This document shows, in pieces, positions 48,562 to 57,486 of a stretch of DNA of 64,000 bases. A program made the translations under genes and the position numbers. The notes beneath the pieces were generated by a model. That model ran no database searches and had not been told where the DNA came from. It saw only the letters and a program-made list of their open reading frames with translations. The DNA is from Tessaracoccus palaemonis (lineage in GTDB: Bacteria; Actinomycetota; Actinomycetes; Propionibacteriales; Propionibacteriaceae), in assembly GCF_019316905.1 (NCBI RefSeq), contig NZ_CP079216.1, positions 2,790,001 through 2,854,000 on the forward strand, in the 5' to 3' direction. The stretch's first letter is position 1, and the number at the start of each line of letters is the position of its first letter.

Positions 48562-48904
48562 CTATCCACAGCGAACCGGTCAACCTGTGGACAACTCGCG
48601 GCAGCACTTGGCATGCAGAACTCGGCCACCTCGACACCTCCGGCGGCACTGAAGTGCATCACCCCTTGTGGTTCCGCTATTGCCACGCGGCGGGGGCCGT
48701 GATATGGCCGACCGATGGAGCAGCCGGTGCGAGCTCAGGACCCAAGGGGATTTGTGGACAAATCCCCCGAAGGAGACACCAGGGGCATTTATAACGGTTT
48801 GATAACATCGCTCAAGGGAAGTGCACAGCTTCGTTCACATCCCTCCGCCGGGGCCGCCCGGGTTGTCCTCAGCTGTCCACACGGCGTCCACAGAGTTGTC
48901 CACA
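48562..48904. promoter_or_regulatory. Cluster of DnaA-box-like 9-mers upstream of dnaB
   Basis: Three exact matches to the actinobacterial DnaA box TTGTCCACA lie at 48586-48594 (minus), 48753-48761 (minus) and 48896-48904 (plus). Near matches lie at 48562-48570, 48863-48871, 48873-48881 and, with two mismatches, 48884-48892. The middle box lies within an inverted repeat (arms 48746-48753, 48760-48767). Between them, 48787-48808 is the most AT-rich stretch nearby (ATTTATAACGG...). The layout is origin-like, but dnaA and dnaN are not here, so DnaA control of dnaB or titration is as likely. Confidence 0.65.
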
Positions 48905-48999
48905 GCTGTGGGCGGTGGGCACGTCAGCTGGCCGAGGAACCGTCGGACCCGTGCCCTAGCCTTGCTACCGGCAGATTTCTCGCGCGTTGGAGGTGGCAC

Positions 49000-50361
49000 A
49001 TGTCCCAGGCCGCTCAGGTCTACGACGACCGCGACCTCGATCGCACCCCGCCCCAGGACCTCGAGGCGGAGCAGAGCGTGCTCGGCGCCATGATGATGTC
49101 GAAGGATGCCATCAGCGACGTCGTCGAGGTGCTGCGCGGCGTCGACTTCTACCGCCCCAACCACGAGACGATCTTCGACGCGATCATCAACCTCTACGGC
49201 CGCGGCGAGCCGGCGGATGCCATCACCGTGGCCGGCGAGCTCGGCAAGATCGGCCAGCTGGCGAAGGTCGGCGGCGCCGTCTACCTCCACGACCTGCTCT
49301 CCAGCGTCTCCATCGCGGCCAACGCGCCCTACTACGCGGAGATCGTGCGCGACAAGGCCGTCCTCCGACGCCTCGTCAACGCCTCCATCCGCATCGCGCA
49401 GCTCGGCTACCAGGGCCAGGGCGAGGTCGACAAGATCGTCGACGAGGCGCAGCAGACGCTCTTCGAGGTCACCGAGAAGAAGGCCTCCGAGGACTACAAG
49501 TCCATCCGCGAGCTGTTGGAGCCCACGTTCGACGAGATCGAGTCCATCCAGTCCTCCGGCGACGCACTTTCGGGCGTCCCCACCGGATTCACGGAGCTCG
49601 ACCGGCTCACCAACGGCTTCCACGCAGGACAGATGATCATCGTGGCCGCCCGACCCGGCGTCGGGAAGTCGACGTTCGCGCTCGACATCTGCCGCAGCGC
49701 CGCCATCCACCACGACCTCACCGCCGCGTTCTTCTCGCTCGAGATGAGCCGCACCGAGATCGTGATGAAGATCCTGTCGGCGGAGGCCACCGTCCCGCTC
49801 GGCCGCATCCGCGGCGGCGGCGGCAAGATGGACGAGACCGACTGGCAGCGCATCACGGACAAGTCGGCGGTCCTCGGCGAGAAGAACCTCTTCATCGACG
49901 ACTCCCCCAACCTCACGATGATGGAGATCCGCGCCAAGGCGCGGCGCCTGAAGCAGCGCAATGACCTGCAGCTGCTCGCCATCGACTACATCCAGCTGAT
50001 GAGTTCCGGCAAGAAGGTCGAGTCCCGCCAGCTGGAGGTCTCGGAGTTCTCCCGCCAGATAAAGCTGCTCGCCAAGGAGCTGGAGATCCCGGTCATCGCG
50101 CTGTCACAGCTGTCGCGTAACACCGAGGCCCGCAAGGACGGCATCCCGCAGCTGAGCGACCTCCGAGAGTCCGGCTCGCTCGAGCAGGACGCAGACATGG
50201 TCATCATGATCCACCGCCCGGAGATGTACACGCAGAACCCCACCGACGCGGAGCGCGGCCTTGCCGCCTTCCACATCCCGAAGCACCGCAACGGCGAGAC
50301 GGGCAAGATCGACGCCCTTTTCCAGGGCCACTACTCCCGGTTCACCAACGCACCCATGTGA
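49000..50361 (+). CDS. dnaB: Replicative DNA helicase DnaB
   Basis: A 453-residue hexameric helicase: N-terminal DnaG-binding domain (~20-120, EQSVLGAMMMSKDAI), linker, and RecA-like C-terminal domain with Walker A AARPGVGKSTFALD, Walker B LLAIDYIQLM and the arginine-finger region. No intein is present, unlike several mycobacterial DnaB. The frame is open to 48715, but ATG 49000 has GGAGG at the right distance and begins the usual N-terminus. Upstream are DnaA-box-like sites. Confidence 0.96.
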   Translation: MSQAAQVYDDRDLDRTPPQDLEAEQSVLGAMMMSKDAISDVVEVLRGVDFYRPNHETIFDAIINLYGRGEPADAITVAGELGKIGQLAKVGGAVYLHDLLSSVSIAANAPYYAEIVRDKAVLRRLVNASIRIAQLGYQGQGEVDKIVDEAQQTLFEVTEKKASEDYKSIRELLEPTFDEIESIQSSGDALSGVPTGFTELDRLTNGFHAGQMIIVAARPGVGKSTFALDICRSAAIHHDLTAAFFSLEMSRTEIVMKILSAEATVPLGRIRGGGGKMDETDWQRITDKSAVLGEKNLFIDDSPNLTMMEIRAKARRLKQRNDLQLLAIDYIQLMSSGKKVESRQLEVSEFSRQIKLLAKELEIPVIALSQLSRNTEARKDGIPQLSDLRESGSLEQDADMVIMIHRPEMYTQNPTDAERGLAAFHIPKHRNGETGKIDALFQGHYSRFTNAPM

Positions 50362-50501
50362 TCGGACGTGACCGGCGACACTTCTTGGCGGCCCACCGCG
50401 ACGGGCGACCTCACGACCGCGCCGCCTACCGCCGGCCCTCCCCCGGCGCCCTGCGGCCACCACGGGGCGAGGCCAGCGGACCGGCTTGTTAGGGTCTCTG
50501 C

Positions 50502-51041
50502 ATGGCAGACGTGAGTGAACCCCGCACCGCGCTGGAGCGCGCCCGCTTCGGCCGACGCCTCGGCACCGGCGACCGCTTCGTCGGGTTCTGGCTCGAGCTG
50601 GCGGTGGCGGGCCGCAACGCTTCCCTCGGCGGCGACCGCCGCAACGTCGCGCGGACGATCCGCGGGTTCGTCAAGGACACGCGGGCCGCGGTCGACGAGG
50701 CGGGGGTCGCCGCGCTGCACGCCGAGCTCCGTGACGCCGCCCAGCTCTACTGGGGCAGCTGCCTGACCGATCCGCAGTACTCCAGCACGCTCTTCGGCCT
50801 CAAGCGCCTCGACGACGCGGAGCTGCGCGGCAAGATCGCGCTGGAGTACGCGCAGGCCGCGCGGCTGATGATCGACTCGGGGGCACTCGACGGTTCCGCC
50901 GCCGACCTGCCCGGCCTCTACCTCGACGGGCTGCTGCTCGCCGCTCCGGGCCTGGAGCAACAGGTGAGGACCGCGGTGGCCCGCTTCGCCGAGGTCGAGG
51001 CCGCCGTCGCCGACCGTCTGCCCCAGCCACCGGCCCCGTGA
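50502..51041 (+). CDS. Hypothetical protein, mostly helical
   Basis: A 179-residue cytosolic protein I do not recognise. It is Ala/Leu/Arg-rich and predicted all-helical, with no signal peptide, membrane segment or metal motif. Two blocks look conserved-like: RFGRRLGTGDRFVGFWLELA and LYWGSCLTDPQYSSTLFGLK. Coding is supported by strong third-position GC and a TAGGGT -10 beginning exactly 12 nt before ATG 50502 (leaderless). It is flanked by dnaB and a repeat block. Confidence 0.72.
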   Translation: MADVSEPRTALERARFGRRLGTGDRFVGFWLELAVAGRNASLGGDRRNVARTIRGFVKDTRAAVDEAGVAALHAELRDAAQLYWGSCLTDPQYSSTLFGLKRLDDAELRGKIALEYAQAARLMIDSGALDGSAADLPGLYLDGLLLAAPGLEQQVRTAVARFAEVEAAVADRLPQPPAP

Positions 51042-51059
51042 GCCGCCGCCCGTGCCCGC

Positions 51060-51266
51060 CATCGAACCCTCGCTCCGCTCGGGGCGTTTCGACAGGCCCG
51101 TGCTGAGCCTGTCGAAGTGCTCAACGATCCGGTTGTCGAAGGGCACCTCGGCCCTTCGCTACGCTCAGGGCGTTTCGACAGGCTCAACGACCCGGTTCCC
51201 TGAGCTTGGTCGTTGGGCCGCACCCGGTTCCCTGAGCTTGGTCGAAGGGCCTTGAGCGAAGCGAAA
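51060..51266. repeat. REP-like block R4, running into the mutY start
   Basis: Contains an inverted pair TTCGACAGGCCCGTGCTGAG/CCTGTCGAAGTGCTC near 51089-51125, TTCGACAGGCTCAACGACCC, and at its right end GTCGAAGGGCCTTGAGCGAA followed by GCGAAAGGA. That last GAAAGGA is the only ribosome-site-like sequence before mutY GTG 51275. Confidence 0.88.
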
Positions 51267-51274
51267 GGACACAC

Positions 51275-52144
51275 GTGACCCACGACCGCGCCGCCGTCCG
51301 GCACGAGCTGGCCGCCTGGTTCGCCGCCGTGCACCGGCCGCTGCCGTGGCGGGGCGCCGACGTCACGCCGTGGGGCGTGCTCGTGAGCGAGATCATGCTG
51401 CAGCAGACCCCCGCGTCGAGGGTCGAGCCGCGATGGCGCGACTGGCTGACCCGCTGGCCGACGCCCGCAGCCCTGGCAGCCGCCCCCGTCGACGAGGTGC
51501 TGCGCGCCTGGGACCGGCTCGGCTACCCGCGCCGGGCGCTCAGGCTGCGCGATGCGGCGACGGCGATCGTCGACCGCCACGACGGCAAGGTGCCCGACGA
51601 CGAGGCCGAACTGCTCGCGCTGCCGGGCATCGGCCGCTACACCGCGGCCGCGGTGCGCGCGTTCGCGTTCGGCCGCCGGTCCCTGGTTCTGGACGTCAAC
51701 GTCCGACGGGTCCTCGCCCGCTTGGCGACAGGCGTCGAGCATCCGGCGGCGCACGAGACGGCCGCGGAGCGGGCCGCGGCCTGGGAGTGGGTGCCCGACG
51801 ACGACGCGGAGGCCGCGCTGTGGTCAGCCTCCGCGATGGAGTTGGGCGCCGTGGTCTGCACCGCACGGGCGCCCCGCTGCGAGGCCTGCCCCGTCGCCCG
51901 GCACTGCGCCTGGCTCGCGGCCGGCCGCCCGGAGTGGGACGGCGCACCGCGCGTGGCGCAGGCCTGGGAGGGCACCGACCGTCAGTGCCGCGGCCGGATC
52001 ATGGCCGCGCTACGTGCCGCCCACGGTCCGGTGCCGCTGGCCGACGTCGCCTGGCCCGACCCTGACCAGCTGGTCCGCTGCGCTGATTCGCTGGTCGCCG
52101 ACCGGCTTGCTGCCCGGGCGACCGCGGGGCTCACCCTCCCCTGA
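51275..52144 (+). CDS. mutY: A/G-specific adenine DNA glycosylase MutY
   Basis: A 289-residue HhH-GPD glycosylase removing A opposite 8-oxoG. HhH motif LPGIGRYTAAAVRAFAFG (~111-128), catalytic Asp in LVLDVNVRRVL, 4Fe-4S cluster Cys-x6-Cys-x2-Cys-x5-Cys in CTARAPRCEACPVARHC (~195-211). The C-terminal NUDIX-like 8-oxoG domain of E. coli MutY is missing, giving the short form usual in actinobacteria. Start GTG 51275 uses an AAAGGA ribosome site that belongs to the adjacent repeat. Confidence 0.93.
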   Translation: MTHDRAAVRHELAAWFAAVHRPLPWRGADVTPWGVLVSEIMLQQTPASRVEPRWRDWLTRWPTPAALAAAPVDEVLRAWDRLGYPRRALRLRDAATAIVDRHDGKVPDDEAELLALPGIGRYTAAAVRAFAFGRRSLVLDVNVRRVLARLATGVEHPAAHETAAERAAAWEWVPDDDAEAALWSASAMELGAVVCTARAPRCEACPVARHCAWLAAGRPEWDGAPRVAQAWEGTDRQCRGRIMAALRAAHGPVPLADVAWPDPDQLVRCADSLVADRLAARATAGLTLP

Positions 52145-52205
52145 CCGCCGCCCCGATCACGTCAGCCAGGTACGACGGCCGACGACGCCCTCCGGGCGGC
52201 CGGCG

Positions 52206-52541
52206 TCACGACGCCCGCGGGGCGTACATGATGATGCCGACGCCGACGAGGCAGATCAACGCCCCGACCACGTCCCAGCGGTCGGGGCGGAACCCGTCGA
52301 GCGCCATGCCCCAGGCGAGCGAACCGACGATGAACACGCCCCCGTATGCGGCGAGGATCCGGCCGAAGTTGGCATCGGGCTGCAGCGTCGCGACGGCGCC
52401 GTAGAGGCCGAGCGCGACCACGCCGGCCCCGATCCACAGCCAGCCCCGGTGCTCGCGGATGCCCTGCCAGACCAGCCAGGCGCCGCCGATCTCGCACACG
52501 GCGGCGGCGATGAACAGCGCGATGGACCTCAGCGAGAGCAT
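52206..52541 (-). CDS. YnfA/UPF0060 family small membrane protein
   Basis: A 111-residue four-helix membrane protein of the YnfA family: [59 protein letters not shown]. The fold is small-multidrug-resistance-like; efflux is suspected, but function is unknown. ATG 52541 is preferred over an upstream start at 52574 because family members begin at this helix and the upstream start would overlap the next promoter. Convergent with mutY. Confidence 0.9.
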   Translation of the reverse strand: MLSLRSIALFIAAAVCEIGGAWLVWQGIREHRGWLWIGAGVVALGLYGAVATLQPDANFGRILAAYGGVFIVGSLAWGMALDGFRPDRWDVVGALICLVGVGIIMYAPRAS

Positions 52542-52587
52542 GACCCCGAACCTAGGCCATGTCGGAGCCCGCAACTAGGCTCGACCC

Positions 52588-53205
52588 ATGATCCAGGCTG
52601 TCGTGTTCGACCTCGGCGAGGTGCTGGCCTCGCCGCCCGACCTGCTACCGATGATCGCCGAGCATCTCGTCGTACCCGTCGACGACCTGGCGCCGCTGTA
52701 CTGGGTCGGGCGCGACGCATACGACACCGGGGCCGACGACGCGGCCTACTGGGCCCCGCTGCTCGAGGCCCTCGACCGGCCGACCGACGCCGAGTTCATG
52801 GATGAGATCGCGCTGCTCGACGCCGGCATCTGGACCGGGCTGCGGCCGGACGCCAGGCAGCTGCTGCGCGACTGCCGCCGGGCCGGCCGCCAGGTCGCCG
52901 TGCTCAGCAACTCTCCCCACGCGATGCAGGTCATGGCCGACCGCGCGCCCTGGCGCGAGGACCTCGACCGGCTCTTCATCTCGGCCAGCTACGGCGTCGT
53001 CAAGCCCGACCCCGAGATCTACCGCCTCGTCACCGCCGACCTCAGGCTCCCGGCCGAACGCATCGCGTTCGTCGACGACCGGATCGCGAACGTCGAGGCA
53101 GCCGCGGCCGAGGGTTGGCAGGCGCACCTGTTCGTCAGCGACGACGACACGCGCGCCTGGCTGGAGGGGCTCGGGGTCCTGCAACGCGCCGAGCCGCAAC
53201 CGTAG
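52588..53205 (+). CDS. HAD-superfamily hydrolase (subfamily IA, YihX-like)
   Basis: A 205-residue HAD protein: motif I VVFDLGEVLASP, where the second Asp of the usual DxD is replaced (DLG), as in the YihX and epoxide-hydrolase N-terminal group; motif II VLSNSP; motif III YGVVKPDPEIYR; motif IV IAFVDDRIANV. Probably a sugar-phosphate or nucleotide phosphatase. ATG 52588 has no Shine-Dalgarno and a TAGGCT -10 beginning 12 nt upstream (leaderless). It is followed after 9 bp by the ADP-ribosylglycohydrolase gene. Confidence 0.87.
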   Translation: MIQAVVFDLGEVLASPPDLLPMIAEHLVVPVDDLAPLYWVGRDAYDTGADDAAYWAPLLEALDRPTDAEFMDEIALLDAGIWTGLRPDARQLLRDCRRAGRQVAVLSNSPHAMQVMADRAPWREDLDRLFISASYGVVKPDPEIYRLVTADLRLPAERIAFVDDRIANVEAAAAEGWQAHLFVSDDDTRAWLEGLGVLQRAEPQP

Positions 53206-53214
53206 GGTGGCGGC

Positions 53215-54198
53215 ATGAACACGCGAGCGGAAGGGGCGCTGATCGGGCTCGCGCTCGGCGACGCGCTCGGCATGCCGACGCAGCTGCTCACCAGGTCGCG
53301 GATCCGCGACCTGTTCGGGGAGCTAGACACCTTCCATGCCGGTCCGGCAGAGAACCCCATCTCGCCGGGCCAGCTGGCCGGGACCGTCACCGATGACACG
53401 CATCAGGCGATGATCCTCGCCCGGCTGCTGATCGAGGGCGACGGCGCCGTCGATCTCGACTCCTTCGCGGTGGAGCTCATCGCCTGGCACGAGCGGATGG
53501 AGGCCGCGGGCTCGCTGGACCTGCTCGGCCCCTCCACGCTGCGCGCCATCACCGCCTTCCGGGCCGGGACGCCGGCGACGGAGACCGGCCGCTGGGGCGA
53601 CACCAACGGCGCCGCCATGCGCGTCGCGCCGTTCGGGATCGCGCACCGCGCGCTGCCGTTGGAGCCGTTCGTCGCCCGCCTCGCCGAGGTCAACGTCCTG
53701 ACGCACAACACCACGCTCGGCAACGCCGGCGCGGCCGCCATCGGCGCGGCAGTGTCGGCCGGGATCGACGGCGCGACGGTCGCTGACCAGCTCGGCACCG
53801 CAGTCGAGGCGGCCCAGCTCGGCGCGCTGCGCGGGCATGACACGGCCGGCCCGTCGGTGGCGATGCGCATCATGTGGGCGATCTCGCTGGCCGCGGCCGC
53901 CGACGACCCGTGCGAGGCGATCGCCACGCTGGTCGGCACCTCGGTCGCGACGCAGGAATCGGTGCCCGCAGCGCTGGCGATCGTCGCCGCCTTCCCCGAC
54001 GATCCCTGGCGCGGCGTCTGCGCCGCGGCCTCGCTCGGCGGCGACTCCGACACCGTCGCGGCGATGGCCGGCGCGGTCTTGGGCGCGCGGCATGGCGTCG
54101 AGGGCTTCCCGCCCGACGCGGTGGCGTTCCTGGAGGCCGCGAACCCCGGATTCGACCTGCGCCGCGTGGCCTCCGAGCTGATGGCGGTGCGTGGATGA
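53215..54198 (+). CDS. ADP-ribosylglycohydrolase family protein
   Basis: A 327-residue ARH/DraG-fold protein. Di-Mg ligands are visible in TVTDDTHQAM (~62-68) and LGGDSDTVAAMAGAV (~270-285), with RWGDTNGAAMRVAPF in the middle. The family cleaves N- or O-glycosidic ribose bonds in ADP-ribosylated substrates, and some members act on nucleosides. The ATG overlaps a PfkB-type kinase at its 3' end (ATGA), so a release-then-phosphorylate ribose salvage is plausible. A TAGGGT box beginning 12 nt upstream, partly made by the previous stop codon, suggests its own leaderless promoter. Confidence 0.9.
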   Translation: MNTRAEGALIGLALGDALGMPTQLLTRSRIRDLFGELDTFHAGPAENPISPGQLAGTVTDDTHQAMILARLLIEGDGAVDLDSFAVELIAWHERMEAAGSLDLLGPSTLRAITAFRAGTPATETGRWGDTNGAAMRVAPFGIAHRALPLEPFVARLAEVNVLTHNTTLGNAGAAAIGAAVSAGIDGATVADQLGTAVEAAQLGALRGHDTAGPSVAMRIMWAISLAAAADDPCEAIATLVGTSVATQESVPAALAIVAAFPDDPWRGVCAAASLGGDSDTVAAMAGAVLGARHGVEGFPPDAVAFLEAANPGFDLRRVASELMAVRG

Positions 54199-55103
54199 TC
54201 GCCCGGCTCGTGATCCTCGGATCCGTCATCGTCGACCAGATGATGACGGTCCCGCGGCTGCCGGAGCGCGGCGGCGACGTCATGGGCGGTCCAGTGGTCG
54301 CGCAGGCTGGCGGGCTGTTCAACGTCATCGCGGCGGCGTCGCGGCTCGGCATGCCCACGGCGCTGGCCGGACGGGTCGGCAGCGGGCTGATCGGCGACCT
54401 GATCTGGCGCGAACTCGCCGCGACAGGCACCGACGTGCTGCTCCCCCGCGCCCTCGACGGCGACTCCGGCTGCTGCATCGGCTTCATCGAGCCCGACGGC
54501 GAGCGCACGTTCGTCACCAGCCCCGGCGTCGAGCAGACGCTGACGGACGAGGACCTCGACGCCGTCGCGTGGCGGGCGGACGACGCGCTCTACGTCAGCG
54601 GGTACGACCTGCTCTACCCGTCGACCGGGCCGGCCGTCGCGCGGCTCCTCGCGCGGCTGCGGCCCGTCGCGGTGCTGCTCGACCCCGGCCCCCTGCTCGG
54701 GGAGATCCCCCGCGATGTCCTCGACGCGGTGCTGGCGCACACCACGATCCTCAGCCTGAACGAACGCGAGCTCGGGATCATCGGGGAGCCCGTCGACGCC
54801 CCGCTGGGCATCTGGGGTCGGCTGCCCGACGACGCGACGGTGATCGCGCGTGTCGGCCCCGAAGGAGCCTGGGTCCACCGGCGCAGTGAGGCGCCGTTCC
54901 GCGTCGCCGCCTTCCCCTCCACCGCCGTCGACACGACGGGCGCGGGCGACGCGCACGCCGGCGCGCTGCTCGCCTCTCTCGCCGACGGGCTGGACCTCCC
55001 GGCCGCCGTGAGGCGCGCCAACGCAGCGGCCGCCCTCGCCGTATCACGATTCGGGTCGGCAGCCGGCCCCACCAGCGCGGAGCTGGCCGAGGCCCTAGCC
55101 TGA
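54195..55103 (+). CDS. PfkB-family sugar/nucleoside kinase
   Basis: A 302-residue PfkB kinase: N-terminal LVILGSVIVDQMMTVPRLP, the first signature altered to VAQAGGLFNVIAAASRLG, mid-region LSLNERELG and catalytic VDTTGAGDAHAGALLASLAD. Substrate unknown (ribose, pseudouridine or another nucleoside). Its start overlaps the ADP-ribosylglycohydrolase stop by ATGA, so the two products very likely act in one pathway. Alanine dehydrogenase follows after 15 bp. Confidence 0.88.
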   Translation: MIARLVILGSVIVDQMMTVPRLPERGGDVMGGPVVAQAGGLFNVIAAASRLGMPTALAGRVGSGLIGDLIWRELAATGTDVLLPRALDGDSGCCIGFIEPDGERTFVTSPGVEQTLTDEDLDAVAWRADDALYVSGYDLLYPSTGPAVARLLARLRPVAVLLDPGPLLGEIPRDVLDAVLAHTTILSLNERELGIIGEPVDAPLGIWGRLPDDATVIARVGPEGAWVHRRSEAPFRVAAFPSTAVDTTGAGDAHAGALLASLADGLDLPAAVRRANAAAALAVSRFGSAAGPTSAELAEALA

Positions 55104-55118
55104 CCCCAGGAGGCAGCC

Positions 55119-56240
55119 GTGCGCATCGGGATTCCACGAGAGATCAAGAACAGCGAGTTCCGGGTGGCGATCACGCCAGCCGGGGTGCACGAGCTGACCG
55201 CCCACGGGCACCACGTCACCGTCGAGGCGGGTGCCGGCGGCGGGTCGTCGATCAGCGACGACGAGTACCGCGCCGCGGGCGCCACCATCCTCGACGACGC
55301 GGCCGAGGTCTGGGACCTCTCGGATCTCGTGTGCAAGGTGAAGGAGCCCGTCGCCTCCGAGTATCCGCTGCTGCGCGACGACCTCGTCCTGTTCACCTAC
55401 CTGCACCTGGCCGCCGACCCCGCCCTCACGAGGGCCCTGCTCACGGCCGGCACCACGTCCATCGCGTACGAGACGGTGCAGACGGCCGCCGGCATGCTGC
55501 CGCTGCTGTACCCGATGAGCGAGGTCGCGGGCTGCCTGGCGCCGCAGGTCGGGGCGCAGGCGCTGATGCGGGTCGGCGGCGGGCGCGGGATCCTGATGGG
55601 CGGCATCGGGGGTGTGCCCGAGGCGAAGGTCGTGGTGCTGGGCGCCGGGGTCGCTGGACAGAACGCCGCTGCGGTCGCCGTCGGCATGGGCGCCGACGTC
55701 ACGCTGCTGGACACCAACCTGGACAAGCTCCGCGACGCGGGTCGCCGCTGGGGCGGGCGGGTCCACACTGTCGCGTCGTCGGCGCTGGCGGTCCGGGAGC
55801 AGGTCACGGCCGCCGACCTCGTCATCGGCACGGTGCTGATCCCCGGCGCGCGGGCTCCGCGGCTTGTCACCGACGAGATGGTCGCGCGGATGCGACCCGG
55901 CTCTGTGCTGGTCGACGTGGCGATCGACCAGGGCGGCTGCTTCGAGTCGAGCCGCCCCACGACGCACGAGGAGCCGACGTTCCGGGTACACGAGTCGGTG
56001 TTCTACTGCGTTGCCAACATGCCGGGCGCCGTGCCGTGGACCTCGACCAGGGCGCTGACGAACGCGACGCTGCCGTACCTGGTGGAGCTGGCCCAGCTCG
56101 GGTGGCATGACGCGATGCGCGTCGATCCGGCACTGGCCCGAGGCCTCGCAACGCACGCGGGCCGCCTGACGTCCCAGCCCGTCGCCGAGGCCCTTGGCCA
56201 TGAGTGGACGACAGTCGCCGAGGTGCTGGAGCGCTCTTGA
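55119..56240 (+). CDS. ald: Alanine dehydrogenase
   Basis: A 373-residue NAD-dependent alanine dehydrogenase: MRIGIPREIKNSEFRVAITP at the start, catalytic His/Lys region in DLVCKVKEPVASEY, NAD-binding VVLGAGVAGQNAAAVAVGMG (~168-187), and the family region DVAIDQGGCFESSRPTTHEE. It interconverts alanine and pyruvate plus ammonia. GTG 55119 has AGGAGG at good distance. Last gene of the HAD-ARH-PfkB-ald run; a repeat block follows immediately. Confidence 0.96.
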   Translation: MRIGIPREIKNSEFRVAITPAGVHELTAHGHHVTVEAGAGGGSSISDDEYRAAGATILDDAAEVWDLSDLVCKVKEPVASEYPLLRDDLVLFTYLHLAADPALTRALLTAGTTSIAYETVQTAAGMLPLLYPMSEVAGCLAPQVGAQALMRVGGGRGILMGGIGGVPEAKVVVLGAGVAGQNAAAVAVGMGADVTLLDTNLDKLRDAGRRWGGRVHTVASSALAVREQVTAADLVIGTVLIPGARAPRLVTDEMVARMRPGSVLVDVAIDQGGCFESSRPTTHEEPTFRVHESVFYCVANMPGAVPWTSTRALTNATLPYLVELAQLGWHDAMRVDPALARGLATHAGRLTSQPVAEALGHEWTTVAEVLERS

Positions 56241-56241
56241 T

Positions 56242-56775
56242 CCGGTCCCCTGAGCTCGTCGAAGGGCCCTGAGTCAACCCGGTTCCCTGAGCTCGTCGAA
56301 GGGCCCTGAGCGCAGCGAAGGGACTCACCTGCCGAGGGGTCACCCCTCTCGCTCCGCTCGAGGCACCTCGACAAGCTCGGCGACCCGACCCAGTTCCCTG
56401 AGCCTGTCAAAGGACCCACCCCGGCTCCCTGAGCCAACCCGGCTCCCTGAGCCTGTCGAAGCGCCCTGAGCGCAGCGAAGGGACCCACCTGCCGAGGAGT
56501 CACCCCTCCCGCTCCGCTCGAGGCACTCGACAAGCTCGGCGACCCGACCCAGTTCCCTGAGCTTGCCGAAGGGGCTATCCCGGTTCCCTGAGCTCGTCGA
56601 AGGGCCCTGAGCGGCAGCGAAGGGACTCACCTGCCGAGGGGTCACCCCTCCCGCTCCGCTCGAGGCACCTCGACAAGCTCGGCGACCCGACCCAGTTCCC
56701 TGAGCCTGTCAAAGGACCCACCCCCGGCTCCCTGAGCTCGTCGAAGGGCCCTGAGCGCAGCGAAGGGACTGGCTT
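56242..56775. repeat. REP-like block R5
   Basis: About 530 bp without a gene. Three copies of a ~140-160-bp unit are recognisable by CACCTGCCGAGG at 56326, 56487 and 56628. Each contains CCTGAGC(T/G)CGTCGAAGGGCC-type elements and the inverse CTCGAGGCACCTCGACAAGC. The same element family as at 7163. Copies differ by small indels. Confidence 0.92.
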
Positions 56776-56806
56776 TCCCGGCTCCGTGCCCTCTCCTGGC
56801 GGTCGA

Positions 56807-57436
56807 TCAGTGCGTCGCCAGCCCGGAGACCAGGTTGATGGTGCACGCCAGCACGACCGCACCCAGGAAGTAGCTGAGCAACGTGTGCGCGAGCACCGCG
56901 CGACGCAGCTGGCCGGTGCGCAACGTCGTGTCGGAGACCTGGTAGGTCATGCCGAGGCAGAACGACAGGTACGCGAAGTCGGAGTAGGTGGGAGCCTCGT
57001 CGCCGAAGTCAATGGGCGGGCTGGGCGCGGAGAAGTACAGGTCGGCGTAGCGGACGCCGTAGACGGTGTGTACGAGGACCCAGCTGGCGGCGACGGTGGT
57101 CGCGCCGAGTGCCGCGGACGCGTCGTCGGCGGCCTGGCCTGCGAGCAGCACGAAGCCGATGCCCCCGACGCTGGCGAGCGAGGCGAGGACCAGCACGAGG
57201 TCGGTGGGTCCGCGCCCGGGGTCCTCCTGGCGTGCGTTGGCGGCGGTCTGCCTCGCGTCGAGGCGCCAGAGCTTGGCCCAGGTCCAGACGCAGTACAAGA
57301 GCACTCCGCCCGTCCAGCCGGCCGAGGCAGCCAGGTGCGGGGACGCGAACGCGGCGACCAGCAGCCCGACGGCAACCCCCACCGCGGCGCAGATCACCAG
57401 CCGTGTGGTGCGGTGGACGGCGCGGGATGCCTGCAT
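56807..57436 (-). CDS. DUF1345 family membrane protein
   Basis: A 209-residue protein with five predicted helices and the DUF1345 signature region: VLVHTVYGVRYADLYFS, then TYSDFAYLSFCLGMTYQVSD and the C-terminal AVLAHTLLSYFLGAVVLACT helix. Function is unknown; the fold resembles two-pore channel halves. ATG 57436. Flanked by a repeat block and a nested palindrome. Confidence 0.88.
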   Translation of the reverse strand: MQASRAVHRTTRLVICAAVGVAVGLLVAAFASPHLAASAGWTGGVLLYCVWTWAKLWRLDARQTAANARQEDPGRGPTDLVLVLASLASVGGIGFVLLAGQAADDASAALGATTVAASWVLVHTVYGVRYADLYFSAPSPPIDFGDEAPTYSDFAYLSFCLGMTYQVSDTTLRTGQLRRAVLAHTLLSYFLGAVVLACTINLVSGLATH

Positions 57437-57486
57437 GGCGTCAATCTAGCCACCGCGTCCGGCGCTGCGCATCAGCGCTGACCACC

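Noticed and set aside
48562-48904. Calling this the chromosomal oriC outright
   Set aside because: dnaA, dnaN, recF and rpmH are absent; boxes alone do not prove an origin, so it is recorded as a regulatory or origin-like cluster.
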